A DNA stretch of 32,375 bases, taken from the NCBI GenBank assembly GCA_965371965.1, contig CBDVAM010000028.1:1-32375 (forward strand), given 5' to 3'. Under the pieces are notes generated by a model. The model did no database searches and had not been told where the DNA came from. It saw nothing but the letters and a program-made list of their open reading frames with translations. Of this stretch, positions 8,858-17,459 are shown piece after piece (the stretch's first letter is position 1; the number at the start of each line of letters is the position of its first letter). Made by a program: the position numbers and the translations under genes. This stretch comes from S146-42 sp965371965 (lineage in GTDB: Bacteria > Planctomycetota > Phycisphaerae > Phycisphaerales > UBA1924).

Positions 8858-10173
8858 GTCCATGGAAACACGTCGCGCCGGCATTGGCGGCCCTGGGCCT
8901 GATGTGGCTGGTGGCGGGTGCGACCGGACGGGCCTCACAACCGACAGACGACCCGAGCGGATCGCCCACTTCCGAGCCGTCGCCCGCTGAGATCATCGCG
9001 CGGGCACGATCGGCGTATCGGTCTGGGGCGATCGCTGAGCGTGTGACGATCGCCGTGCGAGATGGCGACATCACGCGGTTCGACGAATACGTTGTCAGGC
9101 TTCGCGCCGACGATCAGGTTCGTGAGATGCGTCTGGAGATGGCGACGCTGTCGATCTGGGCTCGTACCGATGGTCAGGGGGGGCAACTCGCGGCTCGCCA
9201 TCGCGAGAATGACCAGGTTACCTATCGTGCCGACCTGGATCGCCCGCTCTCGCACCTTGCGTTGCGTGGGCGTCTACCCAGGATCGTCGCGCCGCAGCTC
9301 GCACTGGCATTCGGCGAGCAACTGGAGCCGTCGGTCGCCGACGAGGAGTGGACCCGCGGCCCGCCGGCACAGAACCAACTGTCGGTCATCGCGGCAACCG
9401 ACCAGGGCCTTGTGACGCTCGCATTCGATGCTTCCAGCTTCCGGTTGCGCGAGTATCGGGTGGAGGCCGGTCGATTTACCATCCTGTTGCGCGTCGAGCC
9501 GATCGAGCCCGGCGACCCCGAGTCGTGGAAGATCGCGAGCGAGGGTTCGAGGGTGGTCTCGTCGCTGTCAGAACTCCGCCCGCGCCCGCGACAGGTTTCC
9601 GTCGGCGAGGAGTTCCCGTTTCAGGTATTGCAGGACGCGACCATGAGCCCATGGGCGATCGATGTCGCGCTGGCGAATCGCAGGGTTCCGCCCCAACGCC
9701 CCGAGGAGCGATACCTGGTCCTCGTGTTCCACCGCGTGCCCGGCGATGCGGCCCTGCGCGAGACCGTGCTCCAGCGGGTGGGCAAGGCCATCGATGCGGC
9801 GTCGCGGGTCGAGCGCGAGCTGGCGAGAATCTCGATGCGAGCCGAGGGGCTCGGGCCTCGCCATGCGATCGTGCGCGTCATCGTCCGCCCGGTCGCGTGC
9901 CTGACGGTGCTCGATGCCCGGCGGGACGTCATCGACTCGCTCGCAACGCGATGGCCCCTGGATACCGGCGGCTCGGGCCTGCTCTGGACCGTCTCGCCCG
10001 AGCGGACCATTGATCGATTGTCGGCGGGCGCCGATGCGGTGATCGCGGTCATCGACGATCAGCTGCGATTGGTGCGCATCATGCAGATGGAGAGTGGCCT
10101 TGAGGTCGACGCGCTCGCCGCGGACATTCGCGACACGATCATGCGCGAGGTCACCCTGATTGGCGGTCCGTAA
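8854..10173 (+). CDS. Secreted protein of unknown function
   Basis: This 439-residue protein starts at an ATG overlapping the folK stop. The first 28 residues form a signal peptide (hydrophobic ALAALGLMWLVAGA, likely cut after GRAS). Residues about 45-230 read like a lipoprotein-carrier or DUF2092-type beta-rich domain (EYVVRLRADDQVREMRLEM, then FDASSFRLREYRVEAG), which is my inference from pattern only. The C-terminal part (about 240-439) has alternating strands and helices reminiscent of a thioredoxin fold, but there is no CxxC. I do not recognise a named family. The overlap with folK suggests shared expression rather than shared function. Confidence 0.8.
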   Translation: MSPWKHVAPALAALGLMWLVAGATGRASQPTDDPSGSPTSEPSPAEIIARARSAYRSGAIAERVTIAVRDGDITRFDEYVVRLRADDQVREMRLEMATLSIWARTDGQGGQLAARHRENDQVTYRADLDRPLSHLALRGRLPRIVAPQLALAFGEQLEPSVADEEWTRGPPAQNQLSVIAATDQGLVTLAFDASSFRLREYRVEAGRFTILLRVEPIEPGDPESWKIASEGSRVVSSLSELRPRPRQVSVGEEFPFQVLQDATMSPWAIDVALANRRVPPQRPEERYLVLVFHRVPGDAALRETVLQRVGKAIDAASRVERELARISMRAEGLGPRHAIVRVIVRPVACLTVLDARRDVIDSLATRWPLDTGGSGLLWTVSPERTIDRLSAGADAVIAVIDDQLRLVRIMQMESGLEVDALAADIRDTIMREVTLIGGP

Positions 10174-10232
10174 AGGCCACCTCTGCGCAACGGCGTCTTG
10201 CTCGTCAACTCTCTGGCCGTCCCGGAGGAGTC

Positions 10233-11261
10233 TCAGCCGGCCTCGGCCCGCGGATGCGCCTGGTCATAGCCGCGCCGGACGGGCGCGTCGGTCAGGTGCG
10301 TGTACACCTGCGTCGTGCTGAGCGACTGATGCCCGAGCAACTCCTGGACGCTGCGCAGGTCCGCGCCGTTCTCCAGCAGGTGCGTCGCGAAGCTGTGGCG
10401 CAGCGTGTGCGGGCTGATCGTGGGATCGAGCCCGATCTCGCGGAGGTACTTGTCGAGCTTGCGCCGGACCGAGCGGCTGCTCAACCGCCCGCCGTGCTTA
10501 TTCAAGAACAGCGCCTGGGCGTGCCCCTCCTTCCAGGCGTTGGCGTAGCGAGCGTCGGCGTGCGCGGCGCTGATGTAGCTCTGAATCGCGCCCAGCGCGT
10601 GCTTGCCCAGGGGAACCAGGCGCTCCTTCTTGCCCTTGCCCCGAACCAGCAGCGAACCCTGCTCGGCGTCGAGGTCGGAATGGTCCAGGCCGACCAGCTC
10701 GCTGACGCGGATGCCGGTGGAGTACAGGGTCTCGAGCATCGCCCGATCGCGCAGGCCCAGCGTGTCCTTGTCGCTGGGGGCGCTCAAGAGCTTCTCGACC
10801 TGCTCGACGCTGATCGCCTTGGGCAGGCGCTTGGCCTGACGCGGCGTGCGGATCAGGGTCATGGGGTTGCCCGCGACCAGGTTCCGGCGGTGCGACCACT
10901 TATAGAACGACCGCAGTGTCGCGATCTTGCGGGCCATCGTCGCGGGCGAATAGTTCCGGTCGCCCAGGCTGCTCAAGAACCCCCGCACCGTCTCGGGATC
11001 CGCCGCGGCGATGATCTCGGTGATCGTCTTGGGCTCGATCTTGCCGGCGATGTCGGAGGTGGTGGGTGCGGCGTCGGCGCCGGCGATCTTGTCATAGGCG
11101 GCGCGCTCGCGCTTCTCGTCGATCTCGATGCCGTTCGCCTCGCTCAGGTACGCGATGAACTGGCGCAGGTCGGCGCCGTAGCAGCGGGCCGTGTATGGGC
11201 TGAAATGGCGTTCGTCTGCGAGATAGCCCGCGAATGCGTCTGTGATTGCAAGGGTCGACAT
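10233..11261 (-). CDS. XerC/XerD-type tyrosine recombinase
   Basis: This 342-residue enzyme belongs to the tyrosine recombinases that resolve chromosome dimers at dif. The N-terminal SAM-like core-binding domain covers residues 1-125, and the catalytic domain carries R185 (in TGIRVSEL), K209, H285 and R288 (HTLRHSFATHLLENGA), H311 (LLGHQSLSTTQVYTH) and Y320. All catalytic residues are present. ATG at 11261 is preceded by AGGAG at a seven-base spacing; an upstream in-frame start lacks support. Residues about 44-80 are an insertion (acidic and Ala-rich) absent from textbook XerC. I cannot decide between XerC and XerD. It stands alone and faces the folK unit. Confidence 0.92.
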   Translation of the reverse strand: MSTLAITDAFAGYLADERHFSPYTARCYGADLRQFIAYLSEANGIEIDEKRERAAYDKIAGADAAPTTSDIAGKIEPKTITEIIAAADPETVRGFLSSLGDRNYSPATMARKIATLRSFYKWSHRRNLVAGNPMTLIRTPRQAKRLPKAISVEQVEKLLSAPSDKDTLGLRDRAMLETLYSTGIRVSELVGLDHSDLDAEQGSLLVRGKGKKERLVPLGKHALGAIQSYISAAHADARYANAWKEGHAQALFLNKHGGRLSSRSVRRKLDKYLREIGLDPTISPHTLRHSFATHLLENGADLRSVQELLGHQSLSTTQVYTHLTDAPVRRGYDQAHPRAEAG

Positions 11262-11440
11262 CTTCAAGCTCCTGCCGCCGCTTTGTTGCGGGCGTACCAA
11301 ACAAAGAACCTCGCGCAAGGGCCCCGGGCGTGCGCACACGCATCCGTGCGTCGCATCCGCTCGACCGGGCTTCGATCCGCGCCTTCCATGACGCCGGCTC
11401 CTCCACGCTCCGAACTCGCGCGGCGACCGGCCCCGCGAGA

Positions 11441-12217
11441 CTAACGATCCGCTTCCGCCGCGGCATACCCCATCCGGAGATGCTCGCCCTCGAGCAGGTC
11501 TCCAATGGCGGCGTCTGCCGCGAATCGCTCGTACAGGTCCATGCTTGCCAGATACCTCCGCCAGCCGTAGGCACCCCGCGTGTCGTGGCGTCCCTCGGCG
11601 AACCGTCGCACCCGCTCGAGAACCGAATGGTTGCGTCCATCCAGGTGTAACGCAATACTCGACGCCGGCACACTCTGACGGGTGGTTCTTGGGAAATAGC
11701 TGTACGCGGTCGGCTGGGTGCTCAGCCGCTTGGGGTCGAGCTGGTTGCCGCTCGCGTTCTGCCCCGTGCGGTCGAGGAGCGCCAGGCTGATGCCGATGGT
11801 CGGCGGGTCGTAGGGGTCGTACGCCGTGATCGTTCCGAGGATCAGGCCATCGACGCCCAGAGCCTCGGCGAGCGCGCGTGCCTGGGCGGGATCGTCGATG
11901 ACGTCCATGTCCAGGGCCCGCATCGCGTCGATTACCGCGTTTGTCGGCTTGGCCCGAAGGCCCCGGACCTCGGTGATCGAAGCGCCGAGCTGGTCGGTGA
12001 TGCGCAGCGTGTCAACGGCACTGGTGCCCGACTCGTTTCGCAACGGCACGACCGCCCAGAGGAGATCGCCGCCCCCCGGCGGACCGGGGCGGATGCGCAC
12101 AGTGGGTTCCCCAAAGAGTTCACCTTGTGGCCCACTGCACGCGCCGAGTCCGGCGAAAAGAATCGCCAGCACGACCGCGAACGATCGAGAGAAAAGCATG
12201 GATCCTGCACTTGTCAT
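11441..12217 (-). CDS. Lipoprotein, CsgG/LpoB-like fold (probable)
   Basis: The protein begins with a lipoprotein signal: a hydrophobic FAVVLAILFAGLGAC with the lipobox Cys at residue 27 counted from ATG 12217. ATG 12199 is a second possible start, also with AGGA upstream. The mature part has WAVVPLRNESGTSAVDTLRI followed by an ALGVDGLILGTITAYDPYDP segment. This order (a strand with an NxS/T turn, then an ADxLIxGxIxxY-type motif) is typical of periplasmic CsgG/LpoB/GNA1162-like lipoproteins; the assignment is pattern-based inference. It follows the PD40 lipoprotein by 109 bases on the same strand, so the two are probably co-transcribed and may act together at the envelope. Confidence 0.75.
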   Translation of the reverse strand: MTSAGSMLFSRSFAVVLAILFAGLGACSGPQGELFGEPTVRIRPGPPGGGDLLWAVVPLRNESGTSAVDTLRITDQLGASITEVRGLRAKPTNAVIDAMRALDMDVIDDPAQARALAEALGVDGLILGTITAYDPYDPPTIGISLALLDRTGQNASGNQLDPKRLSTQPTAYSYFPRTTRQSVPASSIALHLDGRNHSVLERVRRFAEGRHDTRGAYGWRRYLASMDLYERFAADAAIGDLLEGEHLRMGYAAAEADR

Positions 12218-12326
12218 GGCGTCCTGCCGCGATACCCCTTGCTCCACAAGGGGCCGATTCAATCTGTCGAGCCCGGACGGTCCGAGCCCCAAATCCGCCC
12301 GCGAGGCGTTAGCCCCGCGGCGCGGC

Positions 12327-13565
12327 TCAGTCTTCCTGATCTCCAACGCCCGCGTAGTTTGCGTCCGCGTCGCCCATGATGGCGAGCACGAGCGCGTCCT
12401 CGAGATCCATCGACCAGAGGTTCTCTCCGCCGTCGCGGTTGGACGCGAAGAGCACACGATTGGGTGAGGCCCAGGTGGGCATGAGGTCGATCGCGTCGCC
12501 GCTGGTCAGGCGCACGAGATCGGTGCCGTCGACGTCGATCATCCAGAGGCTTGCCTCGCGCGGCGCGACGTTGCCCAGCATCGACCACTCGTCGTCGGTG
12601 GGCACGCTGGAAAATAGGATCCACTTGCCGTCGGGGCTCCACGCCGGGTTGATCATCGCGGAGTCGGCCGCCGAGACGATCTCGGTCAGCGCGGTCGCGT
12701 TGTTGCCGTCGTAGTCCAGGGTCCAGATGCTGAATGCCCGGCTGCCTCGCTCGCGCCCCTGCTGGAACACGATCCGGTCGCCGCCGCTCATCCCCGTCCC
12801 CGCCCGCGGGCAGAACTCGGGGAACAGACCGTAGCCGATGAACTGGGCCGTTGCGGCGTCGTCGGCGTCGACGACCCACATCTCCCAGCGACCGCTGACG
12901 TTGCCGCGCCTGTTGAAGACGATCTTCGTTCCATCGGGGGACCACGACGGATGGATCTCGTGTGCCGAGCTGGAGGTCACGACCAGCGGGCGTCCGCCGG
13001 TGATGGGAATGAGATAGATGTCCCAGCTCCCGCCGCGATCGGAACTGAAGGCAATGCGCTTGCCGGTCGGGCTGATCGCGGGCATGGCGTCGTTGGCGGG
13101 GTCTCGGGTGAGCTGGGTCTGCACACGTGCGCCCATCGCCTTGACGTAGATGTCGCTGGTGACGCTGTGCTGGGTGCTGGCGAAGACGACTGTCTGCCCG
13201 TCCCTGGTGACGTCGGGGTCGAAGACCTCGCCGGTGTGCGCGAAGGTCACCTGGGTGACGTTCGGCGAACGCATCGGGGTCATCTGCGACATCAGGCTTG
13301 GTGCCGACGTGAACCGCAGATCCCGCTCGAGCTCGTTGGCGGGCGTCTGCCAGCCCTCGAACTCGGTGAGGAGCTCATCGACCATGGGGGCCTCGACCTG
13401 TGCGAGTTCCTCACCTTGGGGCGGCTGGGCCGCGGGGTGGGATTCAGGGATCGACGCTGTCTGGTTGCCCTGGGGCAGGAAGCTGCACCCGCCGAGCATC
13501 CCGCCCGCGAGCAGCGTCACCGCCGCGGACGATCCGAGAGTCTGTATGGAATCGCGAATCTTCAT
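12327..13565 (-). CDS. TolB-like PD40 beta-propeller lipoprotein
   Basis: This 412-residue lipoprotein has a signal peptide ending in MLGGC (Cys 27) and then a set of TolB-type PD40 repeats. The repeats are visible as PDVTRDGQTVVFASTQ, PAISPTGKRIAFSSDRGGSWDI, HPSWSPDGTKIVFNRRG, PAWSPDGKWILFSSVP and MPTWASPNRVLFASNRDGG. Such propellers work in the periplasm as protein-interaction platforms; TolB itself links Pal to the Tol complex, but the N-terminal TolB domain is not evident here, so I do not call it tolB. ATG 13565 follows GAGG with good spacing; GTG 13571 is an alternative. It lies upstream of the CsgG/LpoB-like lipoprotein. Confidence 0.85.
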   Translation of the reverse strand: MKIRDSIQTLGSSAAVTLLAGGMLGGCSFLPQGNQTASIPESHPAAQPPQGEELAQVEAPMVDELLTEFEGWQTPANELERDLRFTSAPSLMSQMTPMRSPNVTQVTFAHTGEVFDPDVTRDGQTVVFASTQHSVTSDIYVKAMGARVQTQLTRDPANDAMPAISPTGKRIAFSSDRGGSWDIYLIPITGGRPLVVTSSSAHEIHPSWSPDGTKIVFNRRGNVSGRWEMWVVDADDAATAQFIGYGLFPEFCPRAGTGMSGGDRIVFQQGRERGSRAFSIWTLDYDGNNATALTEIVSAADSAMINPAWSPDGKWILFSSVPTDDEWSMLGNVAPREASLWMIDVDGTDLVRLTSGDAIDLMPTWASPNRVLFASNRDGGENLWSMDLEDALVLAIMGDADANYAGVGDQED

Positions 13566-13773
13566 TTCCACCTCGCATCGCGGCGACGCCGCCGTCCGTT
13601 TCGGGCGACGTGCCGATGCCCACCAGGGTGGTTATCGGATCGTCGCCAGCGCTCTCTTGAGGCCGCCACCGGCCTCGCCGAGAACTGCATCGGACGTTGG
13701 GGATGGAGGCTGAAGTCAGGTCCAGGTAATGGCGTTGGTATCCACGCGATCAATCTCGCAGCCAGTTTCGCGC

Positions 13774-13796
13774 AAAAAAAACCCGGCGTAGCCGGG
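13774..13796 (-). terminator. Intrinsic terminator of the small RNA
   Basis: Read on the minus strand, CCCGGC-TAC-GCCGGG (13796-13782) is followed by eight T residues (13781-13774). The six-pair GC stem with a three-base loop and an unbroken T run is a textbook rho-independent terminator. No minus-strand protein gene ends just upstream, so it must end the small RNA transcript. Confidence 0.88.
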
Positions 13797-13873
13797 CTTG
13801 AAGCTCGAGGGGCTTACGGCAGCCGTCCAAAGGACGGCGTGCGGTTTCGCCCCTAAGGCCGTGATTTTTGCGT
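13774..13873 (-). ncRNA. Candidate structured small RNA of about 100 nt
   Basis: On the minus strand a near-consensus promoter (13881-13909) is followed after about 100 bases by an intrinsic terminator (13774-13796). The region between encodes no protein. It folds into one long hairpin: AGGGGC (13808-13813) pairs with GCCCCT (13849-13854), an ACCGCA/TGCCGT helix with one C-C mismatch lies inside it, and GCCGTCC (13822-13828) pairs with GGACGGC (13832-13838) around a three-base loop. The first 20 or so bases are single-stranded and A-rich. It does not show the SRP, tmRNA, 6S or common riboswitch core motifs I know. It could also be an attenuated leader of the PD40 gene, whose start is about 210 bases further on. 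Confidence 0.7.
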
Positions 13874-13880
13874 ACAACTC

Positions 13881-13909
13881 AGTATATCATCGGCAATGGA
13901 CAAAGTCAA
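13881..13909 (-). promoter_or_regulatory. Strong sigma-70 promoter for the small RNA
   Basis: On the minus strand TTGACT (13909-13904) and TATACT (13886-13881) are separated by exactly 17 bases. Each box differs from consensus at one position. Transcription would begin near 13873. The spacer contains the ATG (13896) of the divergent HEPN-like gene, so polymerase bound here would cover that start. Confidence 0.82.
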
Positions 13910-15479
13910 CCGCCAGGATCATTTGGCAATAGCACGAATCAATGAGTATTGCGCTGATCGGGCTCCGTGGAATCGGACTCTCTGGGCTTGCGGATCGATC
14001 TTGCACCTACGGGAAGTTCTTGGTGCGGCAGATGCCGTAGCAAATTCCATTTTGAGTGAAAACTCGCTCAAGGATCTCCAGAGTGCTGCGCGTGAGACAG
14101 CAGGCGGGGATGCGGGGTTGGGCAGTCCCGGTTTTCGCAACAGCCTGCGAGTCGCACTGGAGGCAGAGATTCGCCCGGGCAACATTGAGTGGCACACCAT
14201 AGATCAGACGATCGTCGAGGCCGAGAGCGAGTATCTGGTTAGGTGGGCAGAGAGCATCGAGAGTACGACTGACGATATGGATGTGGAGCGAGTCGCGCGA
14301 TACATAGCGTCCTACTTGCTGGATCGCGGCCACAGCAAGAGGTGGATTCGAGAGTGGTTCAGCCGAACAGCACCGAGACGTGAAACCGTCATTTCGATTC
14401 TGCCAGGTTTGCTGCGAGAGCTCGATGTCGAGATCAAATCTCCAGATTTGAAGTTTCGTGCCATCCTACCGCTTCGTGAGCAGCCCCTCGGAATCCCCAC
14501 GCGCGTGCTGATCTCAGGCAAGGACGCCGCCGACTGGATCCGGCGACAGGGCGGAGACACCTCAGGTATGAGGATCAATACGGCGATTCAGTTGGCCGCA
14601 ATCGCAAAGGATCGGTGGTCCGCGATTGCTCGACTTCGCGAGCATATAGACAAGATCATTGCTCGCAGCCTGGTCGGATCTTCGAAGCCCATACGTCATC
14701 TTGGTACCTTCTGGATTGATGGACATGATCGTCCTGAATCGGTCAATCGCCCCTCACGCGGAGTTGCGATAATGTCGGTGGGGCGAGAGGATCGAGTACT
14801 ACCGACAGCTCGATTGAATCCAAGAATCGACGACGCCATGTCGCTGATTGCCGTCTTGGATCGAGGCAACCCTGGTCCAGCGTTGGCGACGGGATGGGCA
14901 GCTGCGGAATCACTCTTGCTGGCCGCCAGCGAGTCGGGGAATCATGTTCGCGTTGCCGATCGAATGGCCGCAATCGTGACGTGCTCGTTTCCTCGAGCCG
15001 AGCTCACTCGGTTGGCTCATTCGCATGACGGGGACGATTCACTTCGTGAACAAATCCAAGCAGCTGAGAGCAATCGTGATCGATCAGAACTGGTACTGGA
15101 GCATTTGTCGAACGGTGAGAGGCTCTGTCTGCACCGCGTGGTCGATAAGATATCTGAGTTGCGCATGTTGAGGCTACTTGGCGAACCGGGGCGAGTGCTC
15201 GGTCGAATTCAAGGCCATCAGGCAAGATGCCTTCGCCGCTTCTATCGCCAAAGGAATCTGATGGTCCACGGAGGCGTCATAGATGGTGTTGCCACATTGG
15301 CGGCACTACGAACAGGTGCACCGCTAATCGGTGCTGCGCTAGATCGAGTACATCATGCATGGGCCACCGAAGCGATCGAGCCGGTGGCTCTCGCTGCCCG
15401 GGCACAGCGAAGCTTGCGGCTAGCGCGAGAATCCGAGGCTCGTAGGCTTACGAGGCTGCTAGAGCCTCCATTGGAATAG
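13896..15479 (+). CDS. HEPN-domain-like protein, accessory (candidate RNase)
   Basis: This 527-residue protein is visibly less GC-rich than all its neighbours and interrupts a run of minus-strand housekeeping genes, so it was probably acquired. The N-terminal half is helical and unrecognised. Around residues 315-360 is TGWAAAESLLLAASESG followed by VADRMAAIVTCSFPRAELTR, and at 451-458 RQRNLMVH, a fit to the HEPN RX4-6H motif (R453, N454, H458). This layout resembles Apea-like HEPN domains, often RNases in defence and toxin systems. That function is inference. ATG 13896 has no ribosome-binding sequence; TTG 13923 has AGGA at 13915-13918 and may be the true start. It converges on typA. Confidence 0.75.
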   Translation: MDKVNRQDHLAIARINEYCADRAPWNRTLWACGSILHLREVLGAADAVANSILSENSLKDLQSAARETAGGDAGLGSPGFRNSLRVALEAEIRPGNIEWHTIDQTIVEAESEYLVRWAESIESTTDDMDVERVARYIASYLLDRGHSKRWIREWFSRTAPRRETVISILPGLLRELDVEIKSPDLKFRAILPLREQPLGIPTRVLISGKDAADWIRRQGGDTSGMRINTAIQLAAIAKDRWSAIARLREHIDKIIARSLVGSSKPIRHLGTFWIDGHDRPESVNRPSRGVAIMSVGREDRVLPTARLNPRIDDAMSLIAVLDRGNPGPALATGWAAAESLLLAASESGNHVRVADRMAAIVTCSFPRAELTRLAHSHDGDDSLREQIQAAESNRDRSELVLEHLSNGERLCLHRVVDKISELRMLRLLGEPGRVLGRIQGHQARCLRRFYRQRNLMVHGGVIDGVATLAALRTGAPLIGAALDRVHHAWATEAIEPVALAARAQRSLRLARESEARRLTRLLEPPLE

Positions 15480-15494
15480 TCCGTTATCAGCAAA

Positions 15495-17375
15495 TCATGT
15501 CGGGACCCGCGACTTGTCCTTGGACTGGCGCTCAGAACGCCGGCGGGCACCGTCGTCGAGGATCCGCTTGCGCAGGCGGACGGTCGAGGGCGTCAGCTCG
15601 ACGACCTCGTCCTCCTCGATGTACTCAAGCGCCTGCTCCAGGCCCATATCGCGCGGGGTCTTCAGCGTCACCGTCGCCTCCTTGGTGGCGCTGCGGATAT
15701 TGGTGAGCTGCTTCAGGCGCGTGATATTGACCGTCAGGTCGTTCTCGCGGGTGTGCTCGCCCACGATCTGGCCCGCGTAGACCTTGTCGCCGGGCTTGAC
15801 GAAGAGCACGCCCCGGTCGGCCAGGTTCTCCACGGCGTGGGCGGTGACCTGCCCGTTCTCGGTGGCGATCAGCACGCCGTTGGTTCGCCCGATGCGGTCG
15901 CCGCTGAGCGGGGCGAATCGTTCGAAGCGGTGGTGCATGATCGCCTCGCCCTGGGTGGCGGTGAGCATCCGCCCGCGCAGGCCGATCAGCGCCCGGCTGG
16001 TTATCTCGAAGACCAGGTGGGTCATGCCCGCGCCCCTGGGCTCCATCTTCTTCAACTCGCCCTTGCGCCCGCCGACCAGCTCCATCACCGATCCAACGCC
16101 GGACTCGGGGCTATCGACCACGAGGGTCTCGATGGGCTCGTGCAGCTTGCCGTCGATCTCGTGCAGGATGACGCGCGGGCGTCCGATGCTCAGCTCGAAG
16201 CCCTCGCGGCGCATGATTTCGAGGAGGATGCCCAGATGCAGGATGCCGCGCCCCGAGACGATGAACTCATCGCCGCTGGCTCCCGGCTCGACCCGCAGCG
16301 CGACGTTGCGCTCCAGTTCCTTATTGAGGCGATCGCGGATCTGGCGGCTGGTGACGTAGCTTCCCTCTCTGCCGCCAAAGGGCGAGTCGTTGATCCTGAA
16401 GGTCATGCTGAGCGTCGGCTCATCGACGCTGACCGTCGGAAGCGCCTCGGGGTTCTCGGGATCTGCGACGGTGTCGCCGATATCCACGCCCTCGATACCC
16501 TCGATGACACAGAGGTCCCCGGCGAGGATCTCGTCCTTGTCAACCCGCCCGAGCCCAGAGAATCCCAGCAAGCGCCCGATCTTGATCGGCGTCATCGGCG
16601 TCCCGTCGCGCTTGATCAGCGAGACCCGCTGGCCCCGCCGGATCGTGCCGCGAAACACCCGCCCGATCGCGATCCGACCTACGAAATCCGAGTAATCCAG
16701 CGTGGTCACAAGCACTTGCAGCGGCTCGTCGGGATCGCCCGAAGGTGCCGGAACGCTCTTGACGATCTTCTCAAAGAGCGGGCGCAGGTCCACGCCCGGC
16801 TCATCGAGATCCGGCGTCGCCCAGCCGTCGCGGGCCGAGGTGTAGACGGTCTCGAAGTCCAGCGCATGGTCGTCGGCACCCAGATCAACCAGGAGGTCGA
16901 AGACCTCGTCGACCACCGCGTCGGGCCTCGCGTCGGTTCGGTCGCACTTGTTGACGACCACCAGGGGTTCGAGCCCGACCTCCAACGCCTTGGTCAGCAC
17001 GAACTTGGTCTGCGGCATCGGCCCCTCGAAGGCGTCCACCAGCAGCAGGCACCCGTCGGCCAGGCGCAGCACACGCTCGACCTCGCCGCCGAAATCCGCG
17101 TGCCCGGGCGTGTCGATGAGGTTGATGCGGTACTCGCACCCGTCCTCGGCGTGATAGACGACGGCGCAGTTCTTGGACAGGATCGTGATCCCCCGCTCGC
17201 GTTCCAGCGGGTTGGAGTCCATGATGAGGTCGTGCTGTCCGCCGGCGAGCTTGTCCAGCTCACCCGGGCGGAAGTTGCCCGACTGCTTGAGGAGCTGGTC
17301 GACCAGCGTGGTCTTGCCGTGATCGACATGCGCGATGATCGCGACATTCCGGATGTCCGAGGACTGGTTGCTCAT
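15495..17375 (-). CDS. typA: TypA/BipA ribosome-associated translational GTPase
   Basis: TypA/BipA is an EF-G-like GTPase that binds the ribosome and assists subunit assembly and stress adaptation. The 626-residue protein has NVAIIAHVDHGKTTLVDQLL (G1) near residue 10, SNPLERERGITI (G2), DTPGHADFGGEVER (G3) and VNKCDR (G4), then the beta-barrel, EF-G-like and BipA-specific C-terminal domains (REGFELSIGRPRVI, PRGAGMTHLVFEI). A basic tail of about 20 residues (RRRSERQSKDKSR) goes beyond the usual end. ATG 17375 has no clear ribosome-binding sequence. It converges with the accessory HEPN-like gene, 15 bases apart. Confidence 0.97.
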   Translation of the reverse strand: MSNQSSDIRNVAIIAHVDHGKTTLVDQLLKQSGNFRPGELDKLAGGQHDLIMDSNPLERERGITILSKNCAVVYHAEDGCEYRINLIDTPGHADFGGEVERVLRLADGCLLLVDAFEGPMPQTKFVLTKALEVGLEPLVVVNKCDRTDARPDAVVDEVFDLLVDLGADDHALDFETVYTSARDGWATPDLDEPGVDLRPLFEKIVKSVPAPSGDPDEPLQVLVTTLDYSDFVGRIAIGRVFRGTIRRGQRVSLIKRDGTPMTPIKIGRLLGFSGLGRVDKDEILAGDLCVIEGIEGVDIGDTVADPENPEALPTVSVDEPTLSMTFRINDSPFGGREGSYVTSRQIRDRLNKELERNVALRVEPGASGDEFIVSGRGILHLGILLEIMRREGFELSIGRPRVILHEIDGKLHEPIETLVVDSPESGVGSVMELVGGRKGELKKMEPRGAGMTHLVFEITSRALIGLRGRMLTATQGEAIMHHRFERFAPLSGDRIGRTNGVLIATENGQVTAHAVENLADRGVLFVKPGDKVYAGQIVGEHTRENDLTVNITRLKQLTNIRSATKEATVTLKTPRDMGLEQALEYIEEDEVVELTPSTVRLRKRILDDGARRRSERQSKDKSRVPT

Positions 17376-17459
17376 GCGTGTGAGTTCTACTTATGCTTGC
17401 CGCACCGCAACACGGGCGGATCGCCAGGGAATCAGGGGTCAACGACGTAGGCCCGCCGC

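Noticed and set aside
13774..13873. SRP RNA, tmRNA or 6S RNA identity for the small RNA
   Set aside because: The GGAAGCAGCC-type SRP core, the tRNA-like end of tmRNA and the large central bulge of 6S are all absent.
15753..17450. Long antisense open frame across typA (and similar ones across xer, the MFS gene and fliR)
   Set aside because: High-GC third positions leave long stop-free antisense frames; products are His/Arg/Asp-rich with no motifs, while the sense genes are certain.
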